A stretch of DNA of 64,000 nucleotides from Cornus controversa (taxonomy: Eukaryota > Streptophyta > Magnoliopsida > Cornales > Cornaceae): positions 124,001-188,000 of the forward strand of contig CM048847.1 of NCBI GenBank assembly GCA_026545225.1. The letters run 5' to 3'. Both the position numbers and the translations under genes were made by a program. A model generated the notes under the pieces. It did no database searches, was not told the origin of the DNA, and saw only the letters and a program-made list of their open reading frames with translations. Of the stretch, positions 49,573-62,990 are shown piece after piece. Within the stretch, counting starts at the first letter, position 1. Each line of letters begins with the position of its first letter.

Positions 49573-52516
49573 GATTTTAAACAAGTTTAGTTTGAGTTGT
49601 TCTGATTCAAAAACCCATTCCTTGAGAAGTCGTGCAATAATCAGAATCGTAAGTTTCTTTTTTCCAAATTAGACCATCAAAGCATCCAAAAGAAGTGACG
49701 AACATGTCAATCCGATCTTCATCACAATCGTATGGTGCTTTGTTCCAAATTCGACCGTTTGGACATCTAAAGGAAACAATTAGCAAGCTACCAACCATTT
49801 TAAACTTGTTTCATTTGAGTTGTTTTGATTCAAAAACCGCATTCCAAGAGAAGTCGTGCCATAATACTAATCGTACGCTGCTTTTTTCAAAATGAAACCA
49901 TCAAAGGGTCCCAAAGAAACGACGGGCATGTCGATCCGATATTCATCCATGTTTGTTTGAGTTGTTCTGAGTCGAAAGAACAATTGCTTGCTATAATCAG
50001 GCATGACGACAACCGTATGGTGCTTTGTGCTAGAATTGACCATCTGGATGTCCAGAAGAATAGAGAATGACAACAACGGTTTTGAACTTGTTTCGTTTGA
50101 CCTGTCCTGATTCGAAAAGTCCAATCCACGTGAAATCGTGCCATACATAGAATTATACGTTGCTTTATGCCTAATTCGACCGTGAGGACGTCCTGAATCG
50201 AAAAGAGTAATTTCTTGCTGCACCCATGAATGATCACAACCGTATGGTGCTCTATGCCAACTTCAACCATCTGGACAAGTAAAAGAAACAATTCCCAAGC
50301 TATCGATGATTTGAAACAAGTTTAGTTTAAGTTGTTCTGAGTCGAAAACCCCAGTCCTTGAGAAGTTGTGTCATAATCAGAATCGTAAGTTTCTTTTTTC
50401 CAAATTAGACCATCAAAGCATCCAAAAGAAGTGACGAACATGTCAATCCGATCTTCATCACAACCGTATGGTGCTTTGTTCCAAATTCGACCGTTTCGAC
50501 ATCTAAAGGAAACAATTTGTAAGCTACCAACCATTTTAAACTTGTTTCATTTGAGCTGTTATGATTAGAAAACCACATTCCAAGAGAAGTCGTGCCATAA
50601 TACTAATCGTACGCTGTTTTTTTGTAAATGAAACCATCAAAGCGTCCCAAAGAAACGACGAGCATGTCGATCCGATCTTCATCCATATTTGTTTGAGTTG
50701 TTATGAGTCGAAAAGAACAATTCCTTGCAATAACCAGGCATGACCACAACCGTGTGGTGCTTTGTCCTAGAATTGACCATCTGGATGTCTAGAAGAATAG
50801 AGAATGACAACAACGGTTTTGAACTTGTTTCGTTTGACCTGTCCTGATTCGAAAAGTCCAATCCACGTGAAATCGTGCCATACATAGAATTATACGTTGC
50901 ATTATGCCTAATTCGACCGTGAGGACGTCCTGAATCGAAAATAGTAATTCCTTGCTGCACTCATGAATGATCACAACCGTATGGTGCTCTATGCCAACTT
51001 CAACCATCTGGAACAGTAAAAGAAACAATTCCCAAGCTATCGAGGATTTTAAATAAGTTTAGTTTGAGTTCTTCTGATTCAAAAACCCATTCCTTGAGAA
51101 GTCGTGCCATAATCAGAATCGTAAGTTTCTTTTTTCCAAATTAGACCATCAAAGCATCCAAAAGAAGTGACGAACATGTCAATCCGATCTTCATCACAAT
51201 CGTATGGTGCTTTGTTCCAAATTCGACCGTCTGGACATCTAAAGTAAACAATTTGTAAGCTACCAACCATTTTAAACTTGTTTCATTTGAGTTGTTTTGA
51301 TTAGAAAACCACATTCCAAGAGAAGTCTTGCCATAATATTAATCGTACGCTACTTTTTTCTAAATGAAACCATCAAAGGGTCCCAAAGAAACGACGAGCA
51401 TGTCGATCCGATCTTCATCCATGTTTGTTTGAGTTGTTCTGAGTCAAAAAGAACAATTCCTTGCAATAACCAGGCATGACCACAACCGTATGGCGCTTTG
51501 TGCTAGAATTGACCATCTGGATGTCCAGAAGAATAGAGAATGACAACAACGGTTTTGAACTTGTTTCGTTTGACCTGTCCTGATTCGAAAAGTCCAATCC
51601 ACGTGAAATCGTGCCATACATAGAATTATACGTTGCTTTATGCCTAATTCGACCGTGAGGACGTCCTGAATCGAAAAGAGTAATTCCTTGCTGCACTCAT
51701 GAATGATCACAACCGTATGGTGCTCTATGCCAACTTCAACCATCTGGACAAGTAAAAGAAACAATTCCCAAGCTATCGAGGATTTTAAACAAGTTTAGTT
51801 TGAGTTGTTCTGATTCAAAAACCCATTCCTTGAGAAGTCGTGCCATAATCAGAATCGTAAGTTTCTTTTTTCCAAATTAGACCATCAGAGCATCCAAAAG
51901 AAGTGACGAACATGTCAATCCGATCTTCATCACAATCGTATGGTGCTTTGTTCCAAATTCGACCGTTTCGACATCTAAAGGAAACAATTTGGAAGCTACT
52001 AACCATTTTAAACTTGTTTCATTTGAGTTGTTTTGATTAGAAAACCACATTCCAAGAGAAGTCTTGCCATAATATTAATCGTACGCTACTTTTTTCTAAA
52101 TGAAACCATCAAAGGGTCCCAAAGAAACGACGAGGATGTCGATCCGATCTTCATCCATGTTTGTTTGAGTTGTTCTGAGTCAAAAAGAACAATTCCTTGC
52201 AATAACCAGGCATGACCACAACCGTATGGCGCTTTGTGCTAGAATTGACCATCTGGATGTCCAGAAAAATAGAGAATGACAACAACGGTTTCGAACTTGT
52301 TTCGTTTGACTTGTCCTGATTCGAAAATTCCAATCCATGTGAAATCGTGCCATACTTAGAATTATACGTTGCTTTATGCCAAATTCAACCGTCAGGACTT
52401 CCTGAATCAAAAAGAGTAATTCCATACTGCACCCATGAATGATCACAATCGTATGGTGCTCTATGCCAACTTCAACCATCTGGACAAGTAAAAGAAACAA
52501 TTCCCAAGCTATCGAT
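49573..52516 (+). repeat. C-D-F-E tetramer, 2944 bp
   Basis: A complete tetramer of the second haplotype (D with 'gttgtgtcat', F with 'ctaaagtaaac'). The head of its C still carries E-type 'cacaatcgt' and 'gtgcaataatc', so the E-to-C switch lies near 49770. Private variants include 'gacgggcatg' near 49921 and 'agctactaacc' near 51992. Confidence 0.92.
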
Positions 52517-55460
52517 GATTTCAAACAAGTTTAGTTTGAGTTGTTCTGATTCAAAAACCCATTCCTTGAGAAGTCGTGCCATAATCAGAATCGTAAGTTT
52601 CTTTTTTCCAAATTAGACCATCAAAGCATCCAAAAGAAGTGACGAACATGTCAATCCGATCTTCATCACAACCGTATGGTGCTTTGTTCCAAATTCGACC
52701 GTTTGGACATCTAAAGGAAACAATTAGCAAGCTACCAACCATTTTAAACTTGTTTCATTTGAGTTGTTTTGATTCAAAAACCGCATTCCAAGAGAAGTCG
52801 TGCCATAATACTAATCGTAAGCTGCTTTTTTCAAAATGAAACCATCAAAGGGTCCCAAAGAAACGACGAGCATGTCGATCCGATATTCATCCATGTTTGT
52901 TTGAGTTGTTCTGAGTTGAAAGAACAATTGCTTGCTATAATCAGGCATGACGACAACCGTATGGTGCTTTGTGCTAGAATTGACCATCTGGATGTCCAGA
53001 AGAATAGAGAATGACAACAACGGTTTTGAACTTGTTTCGTTTGACCTGTCCTGATTCGAAAAGTCCAATCCACGTGAAATCGTGCCATACATAGAATTAT
53101 ACGTTGCTTTATGCCTAATTCGACCGTGAGGACGTCCTGAATCGAAAAGAGTAATTTCTTGCTGCACCCATGAATGATCACAACCGTATGGTGCTCTATG
53201 CCAACTTCAACCATCTGGACAAGTAAAAGAAACAATTCCCAAGCTATCGATGATTTGAAACAAGTTTAGTTTAAGTTGTTCTGAGTCGAAAACCCCAGTC
53301 CTTGAGAAGTTGTGTCATAATCAGAATCGTAAGTTTCTTTTTTCCAAATTAGACCATCAAAGCATCCAAAAGAAGTGACGAACATGTCAATCCGATCTTC
53401 ATCACAACCGTATGGTGCTTTGTTCCAAATTCGACCGTTTCGACATCTAAAGGAAACAATTTGTAAGCTACCAACCATTTTAAACTTGTTTCATTTGAGC
53501 TGTTATGATTAGAAAACCACATTCCAAGAGAAGTCGTGCCATAATACTAATCGTACGCTGTTTTTTTGTAAATGAAACCATCAAAGCGTCCCAAAGAAAC
53601 GACGAGCATGTCGATCCGATCTTCATCCATATTTGTTTGAGTTGTTATGAGTCGAAAAGAACAATTCCTTGCAATAACCAGGCATGACCACAACCGTGTG
53701 GTGCTTTGTCCTAGAATTGACCATCTGGATGTCTAGAAGAATAGAGAATGACAACAACGGTTTTGAACTTGTTTCGTTTGACCTGTCCTGATTCGAAAAG
53801 TCCAATCCACGTGAAATCGTGCCATACATAGAATTATACGTTGCATTATGCCTAATTCGACCGTGAGGACGTCCTGAATCGAAAATAGTAATTCCTTGCT
53901 GCACTCATGAATGATCACAACCGTATGGTGCTCTATGCCAACTTCAACCATCTGGAAAAGTAAAAGAAACAATTCCCAAGCTATCGAGGATTTTAAATAA
54001 GTTTAGTTTGAGTTGTTCTGATTCAAAAACCCATTTCTTGAGAAGTCGTGCCATAATCAGAATCGTAAGTTTCTTTTTTCCAAATTAGACCATCAAAGCA
54101 TCCAAAAGAAGTGACGAACATGTCAATCCGATCTTCATCACAATCGTATGGTGCTTTGTTCCAAATTCGACCGTCTGGACATCTAAAGTAAACAATTTGT
54201 AAGCTACCAACCATTTTAAACTTGTTTCATTTGAGTTGTTTTGATTAGAAAACCACATTCCAAGAGAAGTCTTGCCATAATATTAATCGTACGCTACTTT
54301 TTTCTAAATGAAACCATCAAAGGGTCCCAAAGAAACGACGAGCATGTCGATCCGATCTTCATCCATGTTTGTTTGAGTTGTTCTGAGTCAAAAAGAACAA
54401 TGCCTTGCAATAACCAGGCATGACCACAACCGTATGGCGCTTTGTGCTAGAATTGACCATCTGGATGTCCAGAAGAATAGAGAATGACAACAACGGTTTT
54501 GAACTTGTTTCGTTTGAGCTGTCCTGATTCGAAAAGTCCAATCCACGTGAAATCGTGCCATACATAGAATTATACGTTGCTTTATGCCTAATTCGACCGT
54601 GAGGACGTCCTGAATCGAAAAGAGTAATTTCTTGCTGCACCCATGAATGATCACAACCGTATGGTGCTCTATGCCAACTTCAACCATCTGGACAAGTAAA
54701 AGAAACAATTCCCAAGCTATCGATGATTTCAAACAAGTTTAGTTTGAGTTGTTCTGATTCAAAAACCCATTCCTTGAGAGGTCGTGCCATAATCAGAATC
54801 GTAAGTTTCTTTTTTCCAAATTAGACCATCAAAGCATCCAAAAGAAGTGACGAACATGTCAATCCGATCTTCATCACAATCGTATGGTGCTTTGTTCCAA
54901 ATTCGACCGTTTGGACATCTAAAGGAAACAATTTGTAAGCTACCAACCATTTTAAACTTGTTTCATTTGAGTTGTTTTGATTAGAAAACCACATTCCAAG
55001 AGAAGTCTTGCCATAATATTAATCGTACGCTACTTTTTTCTAAATGAAACCATCAAAGGGTCCCAAAGAAACGACGAGCATGTCGATCCGATCTTCATCC
55101 ATGTTTGTTTGAGTTGTTCTGAGTCAAAAAGAACAATTCCTTGCAATAACCAGGCATGACCACAACCGTATGGCGCTTTGTGCTAGAATTGACCATCTGG
55201 ATGTCCAGAAAAATAGAGAATGACAACAACGGTTTCGAACTTGTTTCGTTTGACTTGTCCTGATTCGAAAATTCCAATCCATGTGAAATCGTGCCATACT
55301 TAGAATTATACGTTGCTTTATGCCAAATTCAACCGTCAGGACTTCCTGAATCAAAAAGAGTAATTCCATACTGCACCCATGAATGATCACAACCGTATGG
55401 TGCTCTATGCCAACTTCAACCATCTGGACAAGTAAAAGAAACAATTCCCAAGCTATCGAT
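52517..55460 (+). repeat. C-D-F-E tetramer, 2944 bp
   Basis: A complete tetramer, though the F monomer has a C-like tail ('gtaatttcttgctgcaccc', 'gatttcaaacaag'). It holds 'ccatttcttg' (54031), 'tgccttgcaa' (54401) and 'ttgagagg' (54774), each repeated 2207 bp downstream. Confidence 0.9.
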
Positions 55461-57100
55461 GATTTCAAACAAGTTTAGTTTGAGTTGTTCTGATTCAAAA
55501 ACCCATTCCTTGAGAAGTCGTGCCATAATCAGAATCGTAAGTTTCTTTTTTCCAAATTAGACCATCAAAGCATCCAAAAGAAGTGACGAACATGTCAATC
55601 CGATCTTCATCACAACCGTATGGTGCTTTGTTCCAAATTCGACCGTTTGGACATCTAAAGGAAACAATTAGCAAGCTACCAACCATTTTAAACTTGTTTC
55701 ATTTGAGTTGTTTTGATTCAAAAACCGCATTCCAAGAGAAGTCGTGCCATAATACTAATCGTACGCTGCTTTTTTCAAAATGAAACCATCAAAGGGTCCC
55801 AAAGAAACGACGAGCATGTCCATCCGATATTCATCCATGTTTGTTTGAGTTGTTCTGAGTCGAAAGAACAATTGCTTGCTATAATCAGGCATGACGACAA
55901 CCGTATGGTGCTTTGTGCTAGAATTGACCATCTGGATGTCCAGAAGAATAGAGAATGACAACAACGGTTTTGAACTTGTTTCGTTTGACCTGTCCTGATT
56001 CGAAAAGTCCAATCCACGTGAAATCGTGCCATACATAGAATTATACGTTGCATTATGCCTAATTCGACCGTGAGGACGTCCTGAATCGAAAATAGTAATT
56101 CCTTGCTGCACTCATGAATGATCACAACCGTATGGTGCTCTATGCCAACTTCAACCATCTGGAAAAGTAAAAGAAACAATTCCCAAGCTATCGAGGATTT
56201 TAAATAAGTTTAGTTTGAGTTGTTCTGATTCAAAAACCCATTTCTTGAGAAGTCGTGCCATAATCAGAATCGTAAGTTTCTTTTTTCCAAATTAGACCAT
56301 CAAAGCATCCAAAAGAAGTGACGAACATGTCAATCCGATCTTCATCACAATCGTATGGTGCTTTGTTCCAAATTCGACCGTCTGGACATCTAAAGTAAAC
56401 AATTTGTAAGCTACCAACCATTTTAAACTTGTTTCATTTGAGTTGTTTTGATTAGAAAACCACATTCCAAGAGAAGTCTTGCCATAATATTAATCGTACG
56501 CTACTTTTTTCTAAATGAAACCATCAAAGGGTCCCAAAGAAACGACGAGCATGTCGATCCGATCTTCATCCATGTTTGTTTGAGTTGTTCTGAGTCAAAA
56601 AGAACAATGCCTTGCAATAACCAGGCATGACCACAACCGTATGGCGCTTTGTGCTAGAATTGACCATCTGGATGTCCAGAAGAATAGAGAATGACAACAA
56701 CGGTTTTGAACTTGTTTCGTTTGAGCTGTCCTGATTCGAAAAGTCCAATCCACGTGAAATCGTGCCATACATAGAATTATACGTTGCTTTATGCCTAATT
56801 CGACCGTGAGGACGTCCTGAATCGAAAAGAGTAATTTCTTGCTGCACCCATGAATGATCACAACCGTATGGTGCTCTATGCCAACTTCAACCATCTGGAC
56901 AAGTAAAAGAAACAATTCCCAAGCTATCGATGATTTCAAACAAGTTTAGTTTGAGTTGTTCTGATTCAAAAACCCATTCCTTGAGAGGTCGTGCCATAAT
57001 CAGAATCGTAAGTTTCTTTTTTCCAAATTAGACCATCAAAGCATCCAAAAGAAGTGACGAACATGTCAATCCGATCTTCATCACAATCGTATGGTGCTTT
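54031..57100 (+). repeat. Local tandem duplication, 2207-bp offset
   Basis: 'ccatttcttg' at 54031 and 56238, 'tgccttgcaa' at 54401 and 56608, and 'ttgagagg' at 54774 and 56981 are all 2207 bp apart. The match ends before about 57140, where the second copy becomes C ('aattagcaagc') while the first continues as E. Confidence 0.88.
55461..56931 (+). repeat. C/D fusion plus F, 1471 bp
   Basis: The first monomer is C up to about 56048 and D afterwards ('gcattatgcc', 'aaaatagtaattcc', 'tggaaaag'). The F that follows is a near copy of the one 2207 bp upstream. The fusion point marks the junction of that duplication. Confidence 0.88.
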
Positions 57101-60100
57101 GTTCCAAATTCGACCGTTTGGACATCTAAAGGAAACAATTAGCAAGCTACCAACCATTTTAAACTTGTTTCATTTGAGTTGTTTTGATTCAAAAACCGCA
57201 TTCCAAGAGAAGTCGTGCCATAATACTAATCGTACGCTGCTTTTTTCAAAATGAAACCATCAAAGGGTCCAAAAGAAACGACGAGCATGTCGATCCGATA
57301 TTCATCCATGTTTGTTTGAGTTGTTCTGAGTCGAAAGAACAATTGCTTGCTATAATTAGGCATGACGACAACCGTATGGTGCTTTGTGCTAGAATTGACC
57401 ATCTGGATGTCCAGAAGAATAGAGAATGACAACAACGGTTTTGAACTTGTTTCGTTTGACCTGTCCTGATTCGAAAAGTCCAATCCACGTGAAATCGTGC
57501 CATACATAGAATTATACGTTGCTTTATGCCTAATTCGACCGTGAGGACGTCCTGAATCGAAAAGAGTAATTTCTTGCTGCACCCATTAATGATCACAACC
57601 GTATAGTGCTCTATGCCAACTTCAACCATCTGGACAAGTAAAAGAAACAATTCCCAAGCTATCGATGATTTGAAACAAGTTTAGTTTAAGTTGTTCTGAG
57701 TCGAAAACCCCAGTCCTTGAGAAGTTGTGTCATAGCAGAATCGTAAGTTTCTTTTTTCCAAATTAGACCATCAAAGCATCCAAAAGAACTGACGAACATG
57801 TCAATCCGATCTTCATCACAACCGTATGGTGCTTTGTTCCAAATTCGACCGTTTCGACATCTAAAGGAAACAATTTGTAAGCTACCAACCATTTTAAACT
57901 TGTTTCATTTGAGCTGTTATGATTAGAAAACCACATTCCAAGAGAAGTCGTGCCATAATACTAATCGTACGCTGTTTTTTTGTAAATGAAACCATCAAAG
58001 CGTCCCAAAGAAACGACGAGCATGTCGATCTGATCTTCATCCATATTTGTTTGAGTTGTTATGAGTCGAAAAGTACAATTCCTTGCAATAACCAGGCACG
58101 ACCACAACCGTGTGGTGCTTTGTCCTAGAATTGACCATCTGGATGTCTAGAAGAATAGAGAAGATCAACAACGATTTTGAACTTGTTTCGTTTGACCTGT
58201 CCTGATTCGAAAAGTCCAATCCACGTGAAATCGTGCCATACATAGAATTATACGTTGCATTATGCCTAATTCGACCGTGAGGACGTCCTGAATCAAAAAT
58301 AGTAATTCCTTGCTGCACTCATGAATGATCACAACCGTATGGTGCTCTATGCCAACTTCAACCATCTGGAAAAGTAAAAGAAACAATTCCCAAGCTATCG
58401 AGGATTTTAAATAAGTTTAGTTTGAGTTGTTCTGATTCAAAAACCCATTCCTTGAGAAGTCGTGCCATAATCAGAATCGTAAGTTTCTTTTTTCCAAATT
58501 AGACCATCAAAGCATCCAAAAGAAGTGACGAACATGTCAATCCGATCTTCATCACAACCGTATGGTGCTTTGTTCCAAATTCGACCGTCTGGACATCTAA
58601 AGGAAACAATTTGTAAGCTACCAACCATTTTAAACTTGTTTCATTTGAGTTGTTTTGATTAGAAATCCACATTCCAAGAGAAGTCTTGCCATAATATTAA
58701 TCGTACGCTACTTTTTTCTAAATGAAACCATCAAAGGGTCCCAAAGAAATGACGAGCATGTCGATCCGATCTTCATCCATGTTTGTTTGAGTTGTTCTGA
58801 GTCAAAAAGAACAATTCCTTGCAATAACCAGGCATGACCACAACCGTATGGCGCTTTGTGCTAGAATTGACCATCTGGATGTCCAGAAGAATAGAGAATG
58901 ACAACAACGGTTTTGAACTTGTTTCGTTTGACCTGTCCTGATTCGAAAAGTCCAATCCACGTGAAATCGTGCCATACATAGAATTATACGTTGCTTTATG
59001 CCTAATTCGACCGTGAGGACGTCCTGAATCGAAAAGAGTAATTCCTTGCTGCACTCATGAATGATCACAACCGTATGGTGCTCTATGCCAACTTCAACCA
59101 TCTGGAAAAGTAAAAGAAACAATTCCCAAGCTATCGAGGATTTTAAATAAGTTTAGTTTGAGTTGTTCTGATTCAAAAACCCATTCCTTGAGAAGTCGTG
59201 CCATAATCAGAATCGTAAGTTTCTTTTTTCCAAATTAGACCATCAAAGCATCCAAAAGAAGTGACGAACATGTCAATCCGATCTTCATCACAATCGTATG
59301 GTGCTTTGTTCCAAATTCAACCGTTTGGACATCTAAAGGAAACAATTTGGAAGCTACCAACCATTTTAAACTTGTTTCATTTGAGTTGTTTTGATTAGAA
59401 AACCACATTCCAAGAGAAGTCTTGCCATAATATTAATCGTACGCTACTTTTTTCTAAATGAAACCATCAAAGGGTCCCAAAGAAACGACGAGGATGTCGA
59501 TCCGATCTTCATCCATGTTTGTTTGAGTTGTTATGAGTCGAAAAGAACAATTCCTTGCAATAACCAGGCATGACCACAACCGTGTGGTGCTTTGTCCTAG
59601 AAATGACCATCTGGATGTCTAGAAGAATAGAGAATGACAACAACGGTTTTGAACTTGTTTCGTTTGACCTGTCCTGATTCGAAAAGTCCAATCCACGTGA
59701 AATCTTGCCATACATAGAATTATACGTTGCATTATGCCTAATTCGACCGTGAGGACGTCCTGAATCGAAAATAGTAATTCCTTGCTGCACTCATGAATGA
59801 TCACAACCGTATGGTGCTCTATGCCAACTTCAACCATCTGGAAAAGTAAAAGAAACAATTCCCAAGCTATCGAGGATTTTAAATAAGTTTAGTTTGAGTT
59901 CTTCTGATTCAAAAACCCATTCCTTGAGAAGTCGTGCCATAATCAGAATCGTAAGTTTCTTTTTTCCAAATTAGACCATCAAAGCATCCAAAAGAAGTGA
60001 CGAACATGTCAATCCGATCTTCATCACAATCGTATGGTGCTTTGTTCCAAATTCGACCGTTTGGACATCTAAAGGAAACAATTTGGAAGCTACCAACCAT

Positions 60101-60610
60101 TTTAAACTTGTTACATTTGAGTTGTTTTGATTAGAAAACCACATTCCAAGAGAAGTCTTGCCATAATATTAATCGTACGCTACTTTTTTCTAAATGAAAC
60201 CATCAAAGGGTCCCAAAGAAACGACGAGGATGTCGATCCGATCTTCATCCATGTTTGTTTGAGTTGTTCTGAGTCAAAAAGAACAATTCCTTGCAATAAC
60301 CAGGCATGACCACAACCGTATGGCGCTTTGTGCTAGAATTGACCATCTGGATGTCCAGAAAAATAGAGAATGACAACAACGGTTTCGAACTTGTTTCGTT
60401 TGACTTGTCCTGATTCGAAAATTCCAATCCATGTGAAATCGTGCCATACTTAGAATTATACGTTGCTTTATGCCAAATTCAACCGTCAGGACTTCCTGAA
60501 TCAAAAAGAGTAATTCCATACTGCACCCATGAATGATCACAACCGTATGGTGCTCTATGCCAACTTCAACCATCTGGACAAGTAAAAGAAACAATTCCCA
60601 AGCTATCGAT
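56932..60610 (+). repeat. C-D-F-E/D-E pentamer, 3679 bp
   Basis: Five monomers. The fourth starts as E ('tttggaagc', 'cgaggatgtcg') and becomes D near 59532 ('gttatgagtcgaaaag'). D is short by one base near 57734 ('catagcagaatc') and has 'agaagatcaac' near 58160. Point changes are more frequent here than elsewhere in the window. Confidence 0.88.
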
Positions 60611-62990
60611 GATTTCAAACAAGTTTAGTTTGAGTTGTTCTGATTCAAAAACCCATTCCTTGAGAAGTCGTGCCATAATCAGAATCGTAAGTTTCTTTTT
60701 TCCAAATTAGACCATCAAAGCATCCAAAAGAAGTGACGAACATGTCAATCCGATCTTCATCACAACCGTATGGTGCTTTGTTCCAAATTCGACCGTTTGG
60801 ACATCTAAAGGAAACAATTAGCAAGCTACCAACCATTTTAAACTTGTTTCATTTGAGTTGTTTTGATTCAAAAACCGCATTCCAAGAGAAGTCGTGCCAT
60901 AATACTAATCGTACGCTGCTTTTTTCAAAATGAAACCATCAAAGGGTCCAAAAGAAACGACGAGCATGTCGATCCGATATTCATCCATGTTTGTTTGAGT
61001 TGTTCTGAGTCGAAAGAACAATTGCTTGCTATAATCAGGCATGACGACAACCGTATGGTGCTTTATGCTAGAATTGACCATCTGGATGTCCAGAAGAATA
61101 GAGAATGACAACAACGGTTTTGAACTTGTTTCGTTTGACCTGTCCTGATTCGAAAAGTCCAATCCACGTGAAATCGTGCCATACATAGAATTATACGTTG
61201 CATTATGCCTAATTCGACCGTGAGGATGTCCTGAATCGAAAATAGTAATTCCTTGCTGCACTCATGAATGATCACAACCGTATGGTGCTCTATGCCAACT
61301 TCAACCATCTGGAAAAGTAAAAGAAACAATTCCCAAGCTATCGAGGATTTTAAATAAGTTTAGTTTGAGTTGTTCTGATTCAAAAACCCATTCCTTGAGA
61401 AGTCGTGCCATAATCAGAATCGTAAGTTTCTTTTTTCCAAATTAGACCATCAAAGCATCCAAAAGAAGTGACGAACATGTCAATCCGATCTTCATCACAA
61501 TCGTATGGTGCTTTGTTCCAAATTCGACCGTCTGGACATCTAAAGGAAACAATTTGTAAGCTACCAACCATTTTAAACTTGTTTCATTTGAGTTGTTTTG
61601 ATTAGAAATCCACATTCCAAGAGAAGTCTTGCCATAATATTAATCGTACGCTACTTTTTTCTAAATGAAACCATCAAAGGGTCCCAAAGAAACGACGAGC
61701 ATGTCGATCTGATCTTCATCCATATTTGTTTGAGTTGTTATGAGTCGAAAAGTACAATTCCTTGCAATAACCAGGCATGACCACAACCGTGTGGTGCTTT
61801 GTCCTAGAATTGACCATCTGGATGTCTAGAAGAATAGAGAAGATCAACAACGGTTTTGAACTTGTTTCGTTTGACCTGTCCTGATTCGAAAAGTCCAATC
61901 CACGTGAAATCGTGCCATACATAGAATTATACGTTGCATTATGCCTAATTCGACCGTGAGGACGTCCTGAATCAAAAATAGTAATTCCTTGCTGCACTCA
62001 TGAATGATCACAACCGTATGGTGCTCTATGCCAACTTCAACCATCTGGAAAAGTAAAAGAAACAATTCCCAAGCTATCGAGGATTTTAAATAAGTTTAGT
62101 TTGAGTTGTTCTGATTCAAAAACCCATTCCTTGAGAAGTCGTGCCATAATCAGAATCGTAAGTTTCTTTTTTCCAAATTAGACCATCAAAGCATCCAAAA
62201 GAAGTGACGAACATGTCAATCCGATCTTCATCACAATCGTATGGCGCTTTGTTCCAAATTCGACCGTCTGGACATCTAAAGGAAACAATTTGTAAGCTAC
62301 CAACCATTTTAAACTTGTTTCATTTGAGTTGTTTTGATTAGAAATCCACATTCCAAGAGAAGTCTTGCCATAATATTAATCGTACGCTACTTTTTTCTAA
62401 ATGAAACCATCAAAGGGTCCCAAAGAAATGACGAGCATGTCGATCCGATCTTCATCCATGTTTGTTTGAGTTGTTCTGAGTCAAAAAGAACAATTCCTTG
62501 CAATAACCAGGCATGACCACAACCGTATGGCGCTTTGTGCTAGAATTGACCATCTGGATGTCCAGAAGAATAGAGAATGACAACAACGGTTTTGAACTTG
62601 TTTCGTTTGACCTGTCCTGATTCGAAAAGTCCAATCCACGTGAAATCGTGCCATACATAGAATTATACGTTGCTTTATGCCTAATTCGACCGTGAGGACG
62701 TCCTGAATCGAAAAGAGTAATTCCTTGCTGCACTCATGAATGATCACAACCGTATGGTGCTCTATGCCAACTTCAACCATCTGGACAAGTAAAAGAAACA
62801 ATTCCCAAGCTATCGAGGATTTTAAACAAGTTTAGTTTGAGTTGTTCTGATTCAAAAACCCATTCCTTGAGAAGTCGTGCCATAATCAGAATCGTAAGTT
62901 TCTTTTTTCCAAATTAGACCATCAAAGCATCCAAAAGAAGTGACGAACATGTCAATCCGATCTTCATCACAACCGTATGGTGCTTTGTTC
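58010..62990 (+). repeat. Local tandem duplication, 3679-bp offset (five monomers)
   Basis: 'catgtcgatctg' at 58021 and 61700, 'aagatcaaca' at 58161 and 61840, 'gaaatgacg' at 58745 and 62424, and 'ccaaattcaa' at 59311 and 62990 are all 3679 bp apart. The left junction falls between about 58006 and 58021, just after 'aaagcgtccc' (D) on one side and 'aaagggtccc' (F) on the other. Some sites inside disagree (58560 against 62239, 59106 against 62785), which points to later conversion. Confidence 0.85.
60611..62817 (+). repeat. C/D, F/D, F trimer, 2207 bp
   Basis: Two fused monomers in a row: C becoming D near 61200, then F becoming D near 61709-61739. The rare forms 'gaaatccac' (61612, 62345), 'gtcgatctgatc' (61703) and 'agaagatcaac' (61839) match those 3679 bp upstream. 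Confidence 0.87.
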
